NCBI GenBank assembly: GCA_963665045.2
Contig: CAXXJQ010000005.1
Coordinates: 1 to 64,000, forward strand
DNA from: JAFGRU01 sp016934985
GTDB lineage: Bacteria > Desulfobacterota > Desulfuromonadia > Desulfuromonadales > JAAYDE01
DNA length: 64,000 nucleotides
Direction of reading: 5' to 3'
A program made the position numbers and the translations under genes. Positions 1 through 9,321 of this stretch are shown here, piece after piece; the stretch's first letter is position 1; every line of letters starts with the position of its first letter. The notes below the pieces were generated by a model. It made no database searches and had not been told where the DNA came from. It was given only the letters and a program-made list of their open reading frames with translations.

Positions 1-667
1 CAGAGCCGCTCACGGTCCCGGTATAGTAAAGGTCCTGCATTCCGTTCCCGATAAACTGGCAGTTTTCCAGGGTCGGGCTGGCGCTGTCGACACGAATTCC
101 ATAATATTTACTGTCCCGAACCGTCACATGACGAAAAACCGGCGAGGATTGCTCTACATAAATTCCATAGGTATTGTAATATCCGGCATAGCGAACGGTC
201 GCATACTCCAGCAGGCAGAGGGAATCCCGGGCCGTGTTATAAAAACGGATGCCGTACCAGTCGCCACGGGCCGGTGATGAATCGTTGGAGGTGAACAGAA
301 TCGGTGCGGCCTCCGTCCCCTGAGCCACCAGGGCTCCGGGGTCGCCGGAACTGGCGCCAATGCCGATATAGTGGGCGCGATTAACACGCACCTCCACGCC
401 CGGCTCGATTGTCAGGGTGGTTACACCGTCGTCACCGTCAGTACCATGCACACTGATATCGTCGTTTACTAAATAAGGACTTCCCGCCAGAGTCCAAACG
501 GTGTCAGTGGAGATTACTCCACTGACCTCGGTATCGGCCCAGCCTCCGGAAGCAAAACAGAGCAGCAGCATGAGCAGGAAAACAAAGGATTTCATCCCCA
601 TTTTTAAATAACCACATGATTGCATTTGGGCTTGTCTCCGTTGGGTTTCGTTCAGCAGGAAATTCAT
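1..667 (-). CDS. Right-handed beta-helix protein, N-terminal part (cut by window edge)
   Basis: This frame stays open to the left edge, so only the N-terminal ~222 residues are present. The ATG at 667 has a good ribosome binding site (AGAGGA, 5 nt away). A basic N-terminus is followed by a hydrophobic segment (KSFVFLLMLLLCFASGG) that looks like a signal peptide of an exported protein. The mature part has the rhythm of pectate-lyase-like parallel beta-helix proteins: an 'IEPGVEVRV' opening turn, then rungs such as 'YGIYVEQSSPVFRHVTVRDS' and 'YYGIRVDSASPTLENC'. Such proteins are usually surface-bound or secreted. Substrate and C-terminal anchor cannot be judged here. A shorter start at 601 is possible but lacks a ribosome binding site. 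Confidence 0.75.
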   Translation of the reverse strand, partial: MNFLLNETQRRQAQMQSCGYLKMGMKSFVFLLMLLLCFASGGWADTEVSGVISTDTVWTLAGSPYLVNDDISVHGTDGDDGVTTLTIEPGVEVRVNRAHYIGIGASSGDPGALVAQGTEAAPILFTSNDSSPARGDWYGIRFYNTARDSLCLLEYATVRYAGYYNTYGIYVEQSSPVFRHVTVRDSKYYGIRVDSASPTLENCQFIGNGMQDLYYTGTVSGS

Positions 668-750
668 AGTTTCCTCTTTAATCGGCTAATTGTCCGAGTA
701 CGATTTTCAATTGTTGTTCTTTCAACTCCTGGCCAACCAATTCAGGATAT

Positions 751-1620
751 TTAAGACCCCTCTTTTTGCTTCTCGGGTGGCGGTGCCGCCGGCACATCCG
801 AAAACGGCAGGCTCCTGCCGCAGGTGGCACAGCCGCCCACGGTTTTCAGACGCTCCTCGCGAGGCAGGGCCGCGCGTTTCCGGCCTTGCAGGAAGGTACG
901 ATAACCGGCCAGCCCACCCTCGACGAAAAGCACGTTGGCAACGCCATTTCTCCTGAAATCGGCCTCAGCCCGGGCGTACCCTTGACCGGCCGCATTCAAC
1001 ACCAGGGGGGGCAGAGCGCTGGTTTGCACCGCCAATTCCTTTTTCAGGCATTGCGCCGCCTGCTTTTTCGTATCGAGGGCCACGCAGCCGGGCAGCAACT
1101 CAGAAAGTTCTTTGGTTGCTTTTTGCCCCAGATAAACAACCAGCCTTCCCTCCAGGTCCTTTTCCCGGCTGAAAACGGCTGCCGAAATCGTTTTTTCCTT
1201 CAGCAGCGAGGCGGCATCCCCGGCAACCTTGCCGCCGCCGGCCAGCCAGGCGGATATCCCGCCGGCCAGGATCGAGACGCGGAATCCCCGGGTTTTCAGA
1301 TCGCGGCAGGTCGCTTCGAGGGGGAGCCATTCCCGGCCGTCCCCGATCAGAACCAGATCCTTTCCCTTGAGAAAGGTTTTGGTTTTGAGAAAAGTCAGAG
1401 GGACATGCACGGAGCCGGGGATACGGGCACGGTCGAAATCCTTCTGAGCCCGGACATCCACCAGCACCACCTGGTTGTCGCGATGCTTTTTGATAACCGT
1501 CTCGACCGGCCTCACAAGCGCGGCATCCCAGGCTATAGGCTTGCCAAATGCGGAAACGGCCAGGGACAGCGAGAAAAACCCGGTCATGAGCCATACCATT
1601 GAAAACGAAATCTTTTTCAT
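751..1620 (-). CDS. Exported tandem rhodanese-like protein lacking catalytic cysteines
   Basis: The protein has 289 residues from the ATG at 1620 (AGGAAG ribosome binding site; an upstream ATG at 1641 has none). The N-terminal MKK plus hydrophobic stretch ending SAFG is a signal peptide, so it should act outside the cytoplasm. Two rhodanese modules follow: the first (about residues 30-125) has VVLVDVRAQKDFDRARIPGS and the 'LAGGISAWLAGG' end, and the second (about 145-250) has 'VEGGLAGYRTFL'. The active-site loops read LIGDGRE and LNAAGQG, so the sulfur-accepting Cys is absent from both. Classical sulfurtransferase activity is therefore unlikely. A C-terminal CATCG pair could bind metal or form a disulfide. 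Function unknown. Confidence 0.75.
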   Translation of the reverse strand: MKKISFSMVWLMTGFFSLSLAVSAFGKPIAWDAALVRPVETVIKKHRDNQVVLVDVRAQKDFDRARIPGSVHVPLTFLKTKTFLKGKDLVLIGDGREWLPLEATCRDLKTRGFRVSILAGGISAWLAGGGKVAGDAASLLKEKTISAAVFSREKDLEGRLVVYLGQKATKELSELLPGCVALDTKKQAAQCLKKELAVQTSALPPLVLNAAGQGYARAEADFRRNGVANVLFVEGGLAGYRTFLQGRKRAALPREERLKTVGGCATCGRSLPFSDVPAAPPPEKQKEGS

Positions 1621-1728
1621 ACATCTACTTCCTGAAGTCATCGACCATTTGCTTAAGCTAAAAGAACCTGCTGTTTTATTTCCCTTTGCGATTAAGCAAG
1701 GAAGGGTATCGCAGCATTGCCGGTTTCG

Positions 1729-2226
1729 TGGGTTGCGTCCCCCGACGACGCCTTCTTTCTTTTTACGTCAAAAAGAAAGAAGCAAAGAAAAGGACGCCCC
1801 GCGATTCGCCCTTCGGGTACCCTGCGCTCCGAAAACCTTTTGAGGACGGCCATGATTCGCAAAAACCGCTCAGATGTCCGTCTATTCTCAAAACGTTTCC
1901 TACACTCCGGCGTCATCACAAGGGGATCAAATCTATAATCAACCTTAAGCTTTATCAGCTCATTTTGAGTCAACGTCTCAAAATGGCTTAAACCTGTTTC
2001 AGGTTTTCAAGGTTTTTGCCTTTTCCCCTTGCATCACAGCCGTTGAGGAGAAGGACTTTTGAGATCAAGCCGGGCAGGCTGTCTGAGCGAAGCGAGTTCC
2101 TGCACGGCCTCAAAAGACACTTTCCTCAACGGGGACCCGAAGGGCAAGGTGCCGGGGTGCCCTTTTTCTGCTTACTCTTTTTCGGGCAAGCAAAAAGAGT
2201 AAGGCGTCGTCCGGGGACGCAACCCA
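1729..2226. repeat. Non-coding paired element: inverted 24-bp ends, each followed by a hairpin
   Basis: This gap between two genes has near-identical inverted ends: 1729-1752 (begins TGGGTTGCGTCC) and 2203-2226 match as reverse complements with one mismatch in 24. Just inside each end is a long hairpin: 1752-1782 (13-bp stem CTTCTTTCTTTTT, loop ACGTC) and 2171-2203 (12-bp stem CTTACTCTTTTT, 9-nt loop). Between them are GC-rich stretches with no convincing gene. A further small palindrome (AAACCTG, TTT, CAGGTTT) lies near 1990. It resembles the paired, head-to-head arrangement of REP/BIME-type elements or a MITE. The remaining 1642-1728 holds nothing recognisable. Confidence 0.6.
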
Positions 2227-2231
2227 GGGCC

Positions 2232-5200
2232 TCAATCCAGGGGCACGCTCAAATCCCCGGCAACATTGGCTTCAACCGTCTCCAGATCGCTCCAATATTC
2301 CTGACCGCCATAATTGACGCGCAAACGATAGACGCCGGCAGGCAGAACGAAGTCGATCTGCCCGGAACTGTCCGTCGTGCCGGTCAACCCCAGATAGGAA
2401 CTGCTTTCGTTGAAAACATAGACCGAGGCACCCTCGACAGGCGTCTCTGCCAGGGTCACGGTGAGCTGCACCTCACCGCGGGGAATGGTCACCGCCACGT
2501 CCTCCGCCTGGAACACCTGAGACCAGTACTGGGCTCTCAGATAGTCGGCCCGCACCTTGTACTCCTTCTGGGGCAGGTGAAAAACGGCAATGCCGGTACC
2601 ATCGGTATCAATCTTCACGCCCTGATACGAACCCGCGGGAGTGAAGAGATAGACGGGGACACCGGCCAGGGTTTCGGCCGTCGGGTACTGGGCGGAAACC
2701 TGTACCTGAATATCCTGGTGGGGGATGCTCAGCAGCCCCGACGAGACCGCGGGCACGGCAAAATCAGGCGTCCAGTACTGGTAGCCCAGATAGTCAGCCC
2801 GGAAGCGGTACTGCCCGTCCGAAAGATTGAAGCTCACCTGCCCCGCATCATCGCTGACACTCTGCAGACCGAGATAGCTTCCTGCGGGATTGAAGGCGTA
2901 GACACGGCAGCCGACCAGAGGCCCGTCGCCGTTGTCGACGGTCAGGGCAAAGGTTCCCCCGCCGGTTTCAATGCCCGCAGCAGTGGTCTGGTCGGCAACC
3001 ACCGTGGCGCTGCCCCAGTACTGGCTGCTCAGATAGTCGGCCCGGAAACGGTATTCGCCGGCGGGCAGCCGGAACTCCACAGCCCCCTGCCTGTCACTGA
3101 CGGCGTTCAGGCCGAGATAGGAATTGGTGGCGGTGAAAACATACACCCGCACCCCGGAAAGGGCTCCGGCACTGTCGCTGACCGTAATCCGGGCGAGGCC
3201 CTCGCCGATGACAACGGCCGTATCTGCGGAATTGAAGGTCTCGCTCCAGAACTGCTGACCCAGGTAATCCACGCGTACCTTGTAATCAAGTTGAGGCAGG
3301 TTGAAGCTGACCGAGCCGGCTGCGTCAGTATTCTGCTTAATGCCCAGGTAACTGCCCTGGGAACTGAAAAGGTAGACCGGCACGTTTTCCAGCAACTGTT
3401 GGTCTCCGCCAAGCTGGGTGGAAACAGTGGCGACAGATTGGTGATGCGGAATCGTCAGGGACATATCCAGAAGATCGGGCACGGTGAAATCGGAACTCCA
3501 GAACTGCCCGCCAAGATAGTCCGCCCGGAAACGGTAGCTGCCGTCGGAAAGATCGAAGGAAACCGTGCCGCTACTGTCGGCAGGCCCATATTCGCCGAGA
3601 TAACTGCCGGTTATTCCGAACAGATAACAGTTGATCCCGGGCAAGGGTTCGTCTGTATCTGTCTTCACCGTCAATGAGAAGCTGCCGCCTCCGGTGGAGA
3701 TATCGACGGCCGTCTGCTGATCGGCATATAGAGGAACGTCATTGCTCCAGAATTGGCTCCCCTGGTAATCGGCGCGGAAGCGGTACTCCCCTTCGGGCAG
3801 GCGGAAGACGACCCCCTTGTCAGCAGCCGTAGTGCCGGTCCGGCCGAGGTAGCTCCCCGCCGGGGAGAAGACATAGACCGGCAACCCGGCCAGAGCTTCG
3901 CCGCCCCAGCTGACAGTGACTTCCGCTTCGGCCATGGGCACCCGTATCTCGGTGTCGGCCCAGACAAAGGCGTCGCTCCAGTACTGCCGGCCCAGGTAGT
4001 CAAGGCGCAGCTTATAGTCTTTTTCCGGTAGGTTTAGAACGACGTAACCCTCGCTGTCGGTCTTCATGCTGACGCCCATATAGCTCCCGGCGTTGCTGAA
4101 CAGGTAGGTGTTGACGTCGGTCAGCGGCTCCAGAACGCCCTGGAACTCGGCATTGGCCAGGATCCCCACATCCTGGTGCGGAATGATGAGTTCATCCTCG
4201 AGATCGGCAGCCACCGTGACCACTTCGCTCCAGAACTGGTAACCGAGATAATCGACTCGCAGGTGATAGTCTCCCCCGGTAACGTTAAAGGCCACCTCGC
4301 CGTTGCTGTCGGTTTTGGCGTTGAGACCGAGATAACTGTTGTTGGAATTGAAGAGATAGGCGTTGTAGCCGGTCAGGGGCGTGACGGCATCCTTTTTCAC
4401 GCTGACGGTGTAAAGCCCGCCTCCAAACTCAAATTGAGTAAAATTGGGCTCTGTCGCGGAAATCTCGATGACCTCGGTCCAGTACTGGGAGCCCAGCAGG
4501 TCGGCACGGAATTTATAGCGGTAGCCTACCGGCAGGGACAGGTTAATACAGCCATATTGATCGGTGAGAGCCGACACGCCAAGGTAAGAGCCGGATTCCG
4601 AGAAGAGATAAACCCGTACGCCCGCCGTGGGACCGCTGTGAGTCGCCACCTCAACCTGCACCAGGCTGACCGGAATCTGCAGGGGAACCTCGGTAAAACG
4701 GGGCAGTTCCACGGTATCGCTCCAGAACTGCTGCCCCAGATAGTCGGCCCGGAAAAGGTATTCGCCGGGGGCAAACGTCGAGGCGGTAAATTCGGCAATG
4801 CCGTTTTCGTCCGTAGTCATGGATAAGCCGGTGAAGGAAGAGGTGCCTGTAAAGGCGTAGACCCGTAGGCCGGAAAGGGCGATGCCGGAATCGGTCGCCA
4901 CCGCAACCCTGGCTATTTCGGGCCGGTCATCGACAAAACGGACCAAAAAGCGCCCGGTGTCCGACCATGTACTTTGCAACCCATTTGCATCCATGGCCAA
5001 AACCCGCCAGTAATAGAGGGAATTGTCAGCTAGAGGGGCGGTCAATTCAAAACGTGGTTGGGCTGAAGACGCCTGCACCAGAGGAGTTGTCAACTCTTCA
5101 TCCCCATACAATTCGAAATGATAGGTCAGGTTGTCCTTTTCCGGGTCGGAAGCCGGGGCCGACTCCAGCACCGGAGTCAAAGAGCCTTCCCACGCCAGAT

Positions 5201-7973
5201 GGCCAGGATTCATGAGTTTCGGTTCAAGAGGAGCTTCGTTGGCTGCATCAATCCGGAAAGACCCTGTCACCCACGGGCTTTCCTGCATTCCGTCGGAAAC
5301 TTTTACCCGCCAGTGATAAAGGGCGTTTTCTTCGAGACCGGTGACCTGCCACACTGCCCCTTCGGATTGTGCCGGAATCCCCGCGGAAACCTGCAGGGCC
5401 TCGGTGCTGAAATTTGCTTCACGGTCAATTTCAAAGTAATAGACAAGTGGGGCGCCCTCAGGATCGCTCCCACCTTGTGCCCAAAGCTCAACATCCGACG
5501 TCACACTTCGCCCCCCCACTTCGGGTGCGGCAATGACTGGGGCGTTCGGCGGCTGGTTGAACATGTCGACAGTAAAAGAACCCACCGAGGACCAGCTTTC
5601 AAGGCCGGACTCATCCACAACACCGACCCGCCAATAGTAGGTACTCAAATCTTCCAGGGAAGCAGTCGACATGGTCCACTGGGTGGTGCCCGAAGTCCCG
5701 GCGACCAGTGCTTCGGAGGCCTCAATCAGTTGCGTTAAAGCATCATCGGCGTAGACTTCGAAATGGTAGGTCAGTGCGTCCCCGTCCGGGTCGAGGGAAT
5801 TGCCTGCTTCAAAAACCGGCTGTCGAGTAGCGACCGCCCCCTCGTTTGCAGGCAGGCTCAGCTTTACCGTCCCGGGAGCAAGGTTTTCCGTATTGACTTT
5901 GAAAGCCCCGTAACGCCAACGGCTGAAAGCGACTCCGTCGGTCGCCCGAACCCGCCAGACATAGGAATGGTCTTCTTCCAGATCTTCAGGAACAAGCCAT
6001 TGCGCCTGGGAACCATTGCCTGTGACACCCTGTGCTGCCGCTATGGCTTCCCGAAGATATTCGTCGGCAAACAGTTCAAACTCATAGGTCACCGTATCCC
6101 CATCGGGGTCTTCAACTTCTCCGACAACCAGCGAAGGCCTCAGCATATCGGTTCTCTCCCCGTACTGAGGCGCAATTATCTCGGGAATCCATGGCGCATT
6201 ATCGGTCCTTGTCGGATTGCTGCCTAAACGAAACTCAAGCGCATCGGGAATGCCGTCCTCGTCAAAGTCCCCGCTGCCGTCCCGATCGAGGCTGTCAAAG
6301 TTATCCTGCTCCCACTGGTCGTTCAACCCGTCACCGTCAGAATCTTCCAAGGGAAAGAGGGTTACTTTTGCCGTTTGCGTCGCCGTCAAACTCCCGTCCG
6401 AGGCATTAAACGAGATTGAGTAAACCCCCGCCTGGCCCACGCTTGTCACCCAGGTGAAGGTTCCGGTGCCGTTTTCCCCGTCCGAAAAAACGGCGCCGGG
6501 GGGAAGGCTTTGGGCGGACAGGATGGGAATGGTGCCGTTCGGGTCGCTTGACTCAACAACAAACGCTACTGTCGAGCCTTCCAACGCAGATCGATCGGGT
6601 ATGAACTGTAAAACAGGCGCCTGCGGCTGGGCCGAAGCGTCGGCAAAATAGACCGTGTAATTCCCGCCGCCATTGATATCGAAAAAATTCAACCAGGGGT
6701 CCCAAGAGGTCCCCTCGCCACGGCTGCGGGAAAGCCAGGCGTTTTCCTGTTTAATGATTTTTCCGTCATGGCGGATGACCCGATCGAGCACCTTGCCTCC
6801 CGCGAAAGGATCAGCTATCCGGGCGAAACCGGGACCGGACATGGCGGGCAAGGTCAGGACCCAGGCGGCCGTGTTCCCGGCCACCTGGGTAAGGGTCGCC
6901 GCTGAAGACAAATCAGAAACCACGGTGTCGACACCGTCCGACCCGTAAAGACGGTAAATATTGCCGTCCAGGGCCAGAAAATCCTTCCTGGTGTCGCTGC
7001 CGGGAGTATCCGCAAGGACCTCCCCTACGAGAAGATGGGTCTGTGGCGTGGTCATCAACGAGGTGACTTCGCCCCCAAGCTCATCAGCATGATGATAACT
7101 GGCATCAAAGCTGACAAATTCCCCGGAAATGGAGCAACTCATGACCCAGCGGCCAATAGCCACCCCACCGGCAGCGATGTTGCCAAAGTCGCAGATCAGG
7201 CTTCGGTCCGAAAGCTGCCCGTTGACCTCCGCGCTTTCGATGGAAAAAGCAATGGGGAGGCCGTCATTTTCGACAATGCGTGGTTCCGCCGACTCAATCT
7301 TTAGACTTTTGGCGGTTCCGGCGCCGTTGTTAAGAACCCGCACCCCGAGGGGAAATGGAACCGGCGCCTCAATCTCCGACGTTCCCGGCTCGTCGCCGTA
7401 AACAAAGTGGGGGATAAAATAATCGAGGACCAGTTCGGGCATCGGCTTGACGACGATAAAATCGGGAGCCACTTCAGTCACATGCTCCTCGCCTCCGATG
7501 GTATAGGTCAAAACCGCCCCCACGTAGTAGGGCGTACCGCCGGCAACGCCGGCCGCCGCTCCCGGAGCAGGAATGATAAGCCAATTGATATCTGCGGAAG
7601 TGGACGGCGACACACTTCCGAAGCCGCTGATACTGTCGATGTTATCCATGGTCGGCGCGCCCAGGAAAAAAAGCGCTCCCTGGTCCGAACCGCTGGAAGT
7701 CACCGCCACCGGGTTGCCATCCTGATCCGTTATGCGAACCTGGATATCGACGTTTTCCAGGGAAATGTCGGACAAGCCATTGTTGATTCTCATGTGGGCG
7801 TCGAAAGCCTGCCGTTCCAGAGTGGCTTCCTGGTTAATCTCGATCTTCACTCTGGCACAGAGCGAATCGTCTCCTGAAGCCGGCGAAACCGCTCCGTTTA
7901 CCAGGCCCAGCACGACCATGATCCACATCACCAACCACAGTTTGGACCTCCGCTCGAGTATTTCGTCCCTCAT
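2232..7973 (-). CDS. Giant modular surface protein with 11 tandem C-terminal repeats
   Basis: The 1913-residue protein starts at 7973 (GGGGGAG ribosome binding site) with a signal-peptide-like segment ending near SPASGDD. Visible modules are: a ~450-residue beta-rich N-terminal part with an Ig-like segment; a calcium-binding thrombospondin-3/EF-like stretch near residues 543-590 (DSDGDGLNDQWEQDN, DFDEDGIPDALE); about four to five fibronectin-III-like repeats (600-1010) recognisable by 'YYWRV.A.D' and 'YHWRVKVSDG'; then 11 repeats of about 81 residues from ~1020 to the end. Each repeat has GxxVYxFxxxxSYLG ... G.v.F.LP.G.YrfRaDYLG.QfWS and belongs to the carboxypeptidase-regulatory/SpaA-like fold. 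A large extracellular adhesin or matrix protein is the likely role. No LPxTG or autotransporter domain is seen, so the neighbouring type II secretion system is a plausible exporter (inference). Confidence 0.8.
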   Translation of the reverse strand: MRDEILERRSKLWLVMWIMVVLGLVNGAVSPASGDDSLCARVKIEINQEATLERQAFDAHMRINNGLSDISLENVDIQVRITDQDGNPVAVTSSGSDQGALFFLGAPTMDNIDSISGFGSVSPSTSADINWLIIPAPGAAAGVAGGTPYYVGAVLTYTIGGEEHVTEVAPDFIVVKPMPELVLDYFIPHFVYGDEPGTSEIEAPVPFPLGVRVLNNGAGTAKSLKIESAEPRIVENDGLPIAFSIESAEVNGQLSDRSLICDFGNIAAGGVAIGRWVMSCSISGEFVSFDASYHHADELGGEVTSLMTTPQTHLLVGEVLADTPGSDTRKDFLALDGNIYRLYGSDGVDTVVSDLSSAATLTQVAGNTAAWVLTLPAMSGPGFARIADPFAGGKVLDRVIRHDGKIIKQENAWLSRSRGEGTSWDPWLNFFDINGGGNYTVYFADASAQPQAPVLQFIPDRSALEGSTVAFVVESSDPNGTIPILSAQSLPPGAVFSDGENGTGTFTWVTSVGQAGVYSISFNASDGSLTATQTAKVTLFPLEDSDGDGLNDQWEQDNFDSLDRDGSGDFDEDGIPDALEFRLGSNPTRTDNAPWIPEIIAPQYGERTDMLRPSLVVGEVEDPDGDTVTYEFELFADEYLREAIAAAQGVTGNGSQAQWLVPEDLEEDHSYVWRVRATDGVAFSRWRYGAFKVNTENLAPGTVKLSLPANEGAVATRQPVFEAGNSLDPDGDALTYHFEVYADDALTQLIEASEALVAGTSGTTQWTMSTASLEDLSTYYWRVGVVDESGLESWSSVGSFTVDMFNQPPNAPVIAAPEVGGRSVTSDVELWAQGGSDPEGAPLVYYFEIDREANFSTEALQVSAGIPAQSEGAVWQVTGLEENALYHWRVKVSDGMQESPWVTGSFRIDAANEAPLEPKLMNPGHLAWEGSLTPVLESAPASDPEKDNLTYHFELYGDEELTTPLVQASSAQPRFELTAPLADNSLYYWRVLAMDANGLQSTWSDTGRFLVRFVDDRPEIARVAVATDSGIALSGLRVYAFTGTSSFTGLSMTTDENGIAEFTASTFAPGEYLFRADYLGQQFWSDTVELPRFTEVPLQIPVSLVQVEVATHSGPTAGVRVYLFSESGSYLGVSALTDQYGCINLSLPVGYRYKFRADLLGSQYWTEVIEISATEPNFTQFEFGGGLYTVSVKKDAVTPLTGYNAYLFNSNNSYLGLNAKTDSNGEVAFNVTGGDYHLRVDYLGYQFWSEVVTVAADLEDELIIPHQDVGILANAEFQGVLEPLTDVNTYLFSNAGSYMGVSMKTDSEGYVVLNLPEKDYKLRLDYLGRQYWSDAFVWADTEIRVPMAEAEVTVSWGGEALAGLPVYVFSPAGSYLGRTGTTAADKGVVFRLPEGEYRFRADYQGSQFWSNDVPLYADQQTAVDISTGGGSFSLTVKTDTDEPLPGINCYLFGITGSYLGEYGPADSSGTVSFDLSDGSYRFRADYLGGQFWSSDFTVPDLLDMSLTIPHHQSVATVSTQLGGDQQLLENVPVYLFSSQGSYLGIKQNTDAAGSVSFNLPQLDYKVRVDYLGQQFWSETFNSADTAVVIGEGLARITVSDSAGALSGVRVYVFTATNSYLGLNAVSDRQGAVEFRLPAGEYRFRADYLSSQYWGSATVVADQTTAAGIETGGGTFALTVDNGDGPLVGCRVYAFNPAGSYLGLQSVSDDAGQVSFNLSDGQYRFRADYLGYQYWTPDFAVPAVSSGLLSIPHQDIQVQVSAQYPTAETLAGVPVYLFTPAGSYQGVKIDTDGTGIAVFHLPQKEYKVRADYLRAQYWSQVFQAEDVAVTIPRGEVQLTVTLAETPVEGASVYVFNESSSYLGLTGTTDSSGQIDFVLPAGVYRLRVNYGGQEYWSDLETVEANVAGDLSVPLD

Positions 7974-8026
7974 GGCTCCCCCATATTCATTACCCGGAAA
8001 ATCCGGCTTCTCTTAGCGGAACGGGT

Positions 8027-8986
8027 CTATTTCATCCGGGCACGAAGCCCTTCTCCCGCAACCCGAAAACGCTGAAATTTTTCCTCCGCGCCATCCCCAT
8101 ATAAATGAAAAACCACATAATTCGCCCCATCGGGCTTGAAACTGGCGTTCGTCACATCGGCGATCCACCATTGCCCTGCGGCGAAAAACTCGGCCCAATT
8201 GTGATAAGAAGAGGCCGTCAAATTCATGTTGCGATCACAGATGAATCCGCCTACCGTGCGGCAGGGAATTCCCGCAGCGCGGCAGAGCGCGGTAAAAAGC
8301 AGGGCCATATCAGTACAATCCCCTGCCCCGCTTCGAAGGGCATGAAGCGCGCCCTTATCTTTTCCTGAAGCCCCCGCGTACCTGACATGTCCTGCCACCC
8401 AATCAAAAATATCCCTGGCCGGGTCGGACTTGCCTTTTGAGGCCAGCAAAAGCGCTTGTTTAAGCAGCTGCGGTGCATTTGACTCAATATTTTGAGAGGG
8501 AGACAGAAAATCCGTTTTTTGCGGCGCGAAAGATTCTCGCCGCGCCCCGGAAAACATATCCATTTGTACAGTCACCTTGATTTCCTGCCGGGCAAAGGGA
8601 GCAATATTTTTTAGATCAAAACGCAAAAAACGGTTCCCGTTGGAATCTGTTTCATAAGAAAACGGCTGAGAAGTGGTAAGTTTTGAACAAGACTGAAAAG
8701 GCGAGGACGCCAGAGGCGCAAAGGTGAAAAAAGTGGCTTCGCTTACCGAACGGTTGGTCTGATTGGCGAGGGAAAATCGGTAATGAACGATGCGTCTGAC
8801 CGGAGGGACGGCTGGTCCATCATCGTCTGGTAGAACCAGGCAGACAATCCCCGCCAGAACCAGAAGAAGTCCAGCCCAAACAAGAAAACGTCCGCAATAT
8901 GAATGAATAAAAAACGTATTTTTTCCCACGGATCTCACAATAAACAATAGATATTTACAACGGCAAATTACATTTGTGGGGAGCAA
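8027..8986 (-). CDS. Membrane-anchored transglutaminase-like cysteine protease-fold protein
   Basis: The protein has up to 319 residues. After a single hydrophobic segment (FLVWAGLLLVLAGIVCLVL) comes an extracytoplasmic domain ending in a transglutaminase-like core. Cys is in GAGDCTDMALLFTALCR (about residue 220), His in SYHNWAEFF (about 262) and Asp in WIADVTN (about 275), giving a complete Cys-His-Asp triad. Families with this layout act as proteases, peptide N-glycanases or cross-linkers, so the exact reaction is open. The gene lies 53 bp upstream of the giant surface protein on the same strand, so processing or cross-linking of that protein is a reasonable guess. The start is uncertain: the longest frame begins with TTG at 8986, and in-frame GTG codons nearer the membrane segment are alternatives. 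Confidence 0.75.
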   Translation of the reverse strand: MLPTNVICRCKYLLFIVRSVGKNTFFIHSYCGRFLVWAGLLLVLAGIVCLVLPDDDGPAVPPVRRIVHYRFSLANQTNRSVSEATFFTFAPLASSPFQSCSKLTTSQPFSYETDSNGNRFLRFDLKNIAPFARQEIKVTVQMDMFSGARRESFAPQKTDFLSPSQNIESNAPQLLKQALLLASKGKSDPARDIFDWVAGHVRYAGASGKDKGALHALRSGAGDCTDMALLFTALCRAAGIPCRTVGGFICDRNMNLTASSYHNWAEFFAAGQWWIADVTNASFKPDGANYVVFHLYGDGAEEKFQRFRVAGEGLRARMK

Positions 8987-9296
8987 TCATGCGGAAGAAT
9001 TTCAAGCAGTCGTTTTTTTCTCCGCCATGTTCAGATGGTTATTATCAGGCTGTTTTTTCTAATTATTCCCCTGACACTATCTGGCAAATGGGTGCCGATA
9101 TTGGAGTCAAAAACAAACTTGGTCCGATTGCAGAAATCATGCTGTTGTCATTTCAATCTGCCCACCCGTCAAAAACTCAAAAAAACCTTAATGATTTAAG
9201 ACTTTTACAGAGCTGCTTCAAAAAACACGCTTTCATAACAAAAATTTATAATTTTGATACATTTCTTGCATATTAATCTCAATTAATGAAAAATAC
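8987..9296. other. AT-rich intergenic region between divergent genes
   Basis: This is the divergent spacer between the transglutaminase gene and the LuxR-type regulator. It is AT-rich near 9240-9290, where TATTAA at about 9271 is a possible -10 box for the regulator. A frame of 100 codons (8974-9276, plus) exists but has no homologue I recognise and overlaps the divergent gene start, so I do not call it. Confidence 0.4.
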
Positions 9297-9316
9297 ACCT
9301 GTCATATTTAACAGGT
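9297..9316 (+). promoter_or_regulatory. Lux box: ACCTGT-N8-ACAGGT palindrome
   Basis: This 20-bp site has perfect 6-bp arms (ACCTGT / ACAGGT) with an 8-bp AT-rich spacer, the same arms and spacing as the Vibrio fischeri lux box. The base outside each arm also pairs, extending them to 7 bp. The site ends 5 bp before the chosen ATG, and its right arm supplies the AGGT of the AGGTGGAG ribosome binding site. A regulator bound here would sit downstream of any usable promoter and over the ribosome binding site, which predicts autorepression rather than activation (inference). Confidence 0.75.
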
Positions 9317-9321
9317 GGAGC

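Noticed and set aside
2016..3677. Plus-strand open frame opposite the giant surface protein
   Set aside because: The mirror of a strongly repetitive gene yields a repetitive shadow; the minus-strand protein has signal peptide, known modules and a ribosome binding site.
8974..9276. Plus-strand frame of 100 codons before the LuxR gene
   Set aside because: It overlaps the divergent transglutaminase start, has no recognisable domain and no convincing ribosome binding site.
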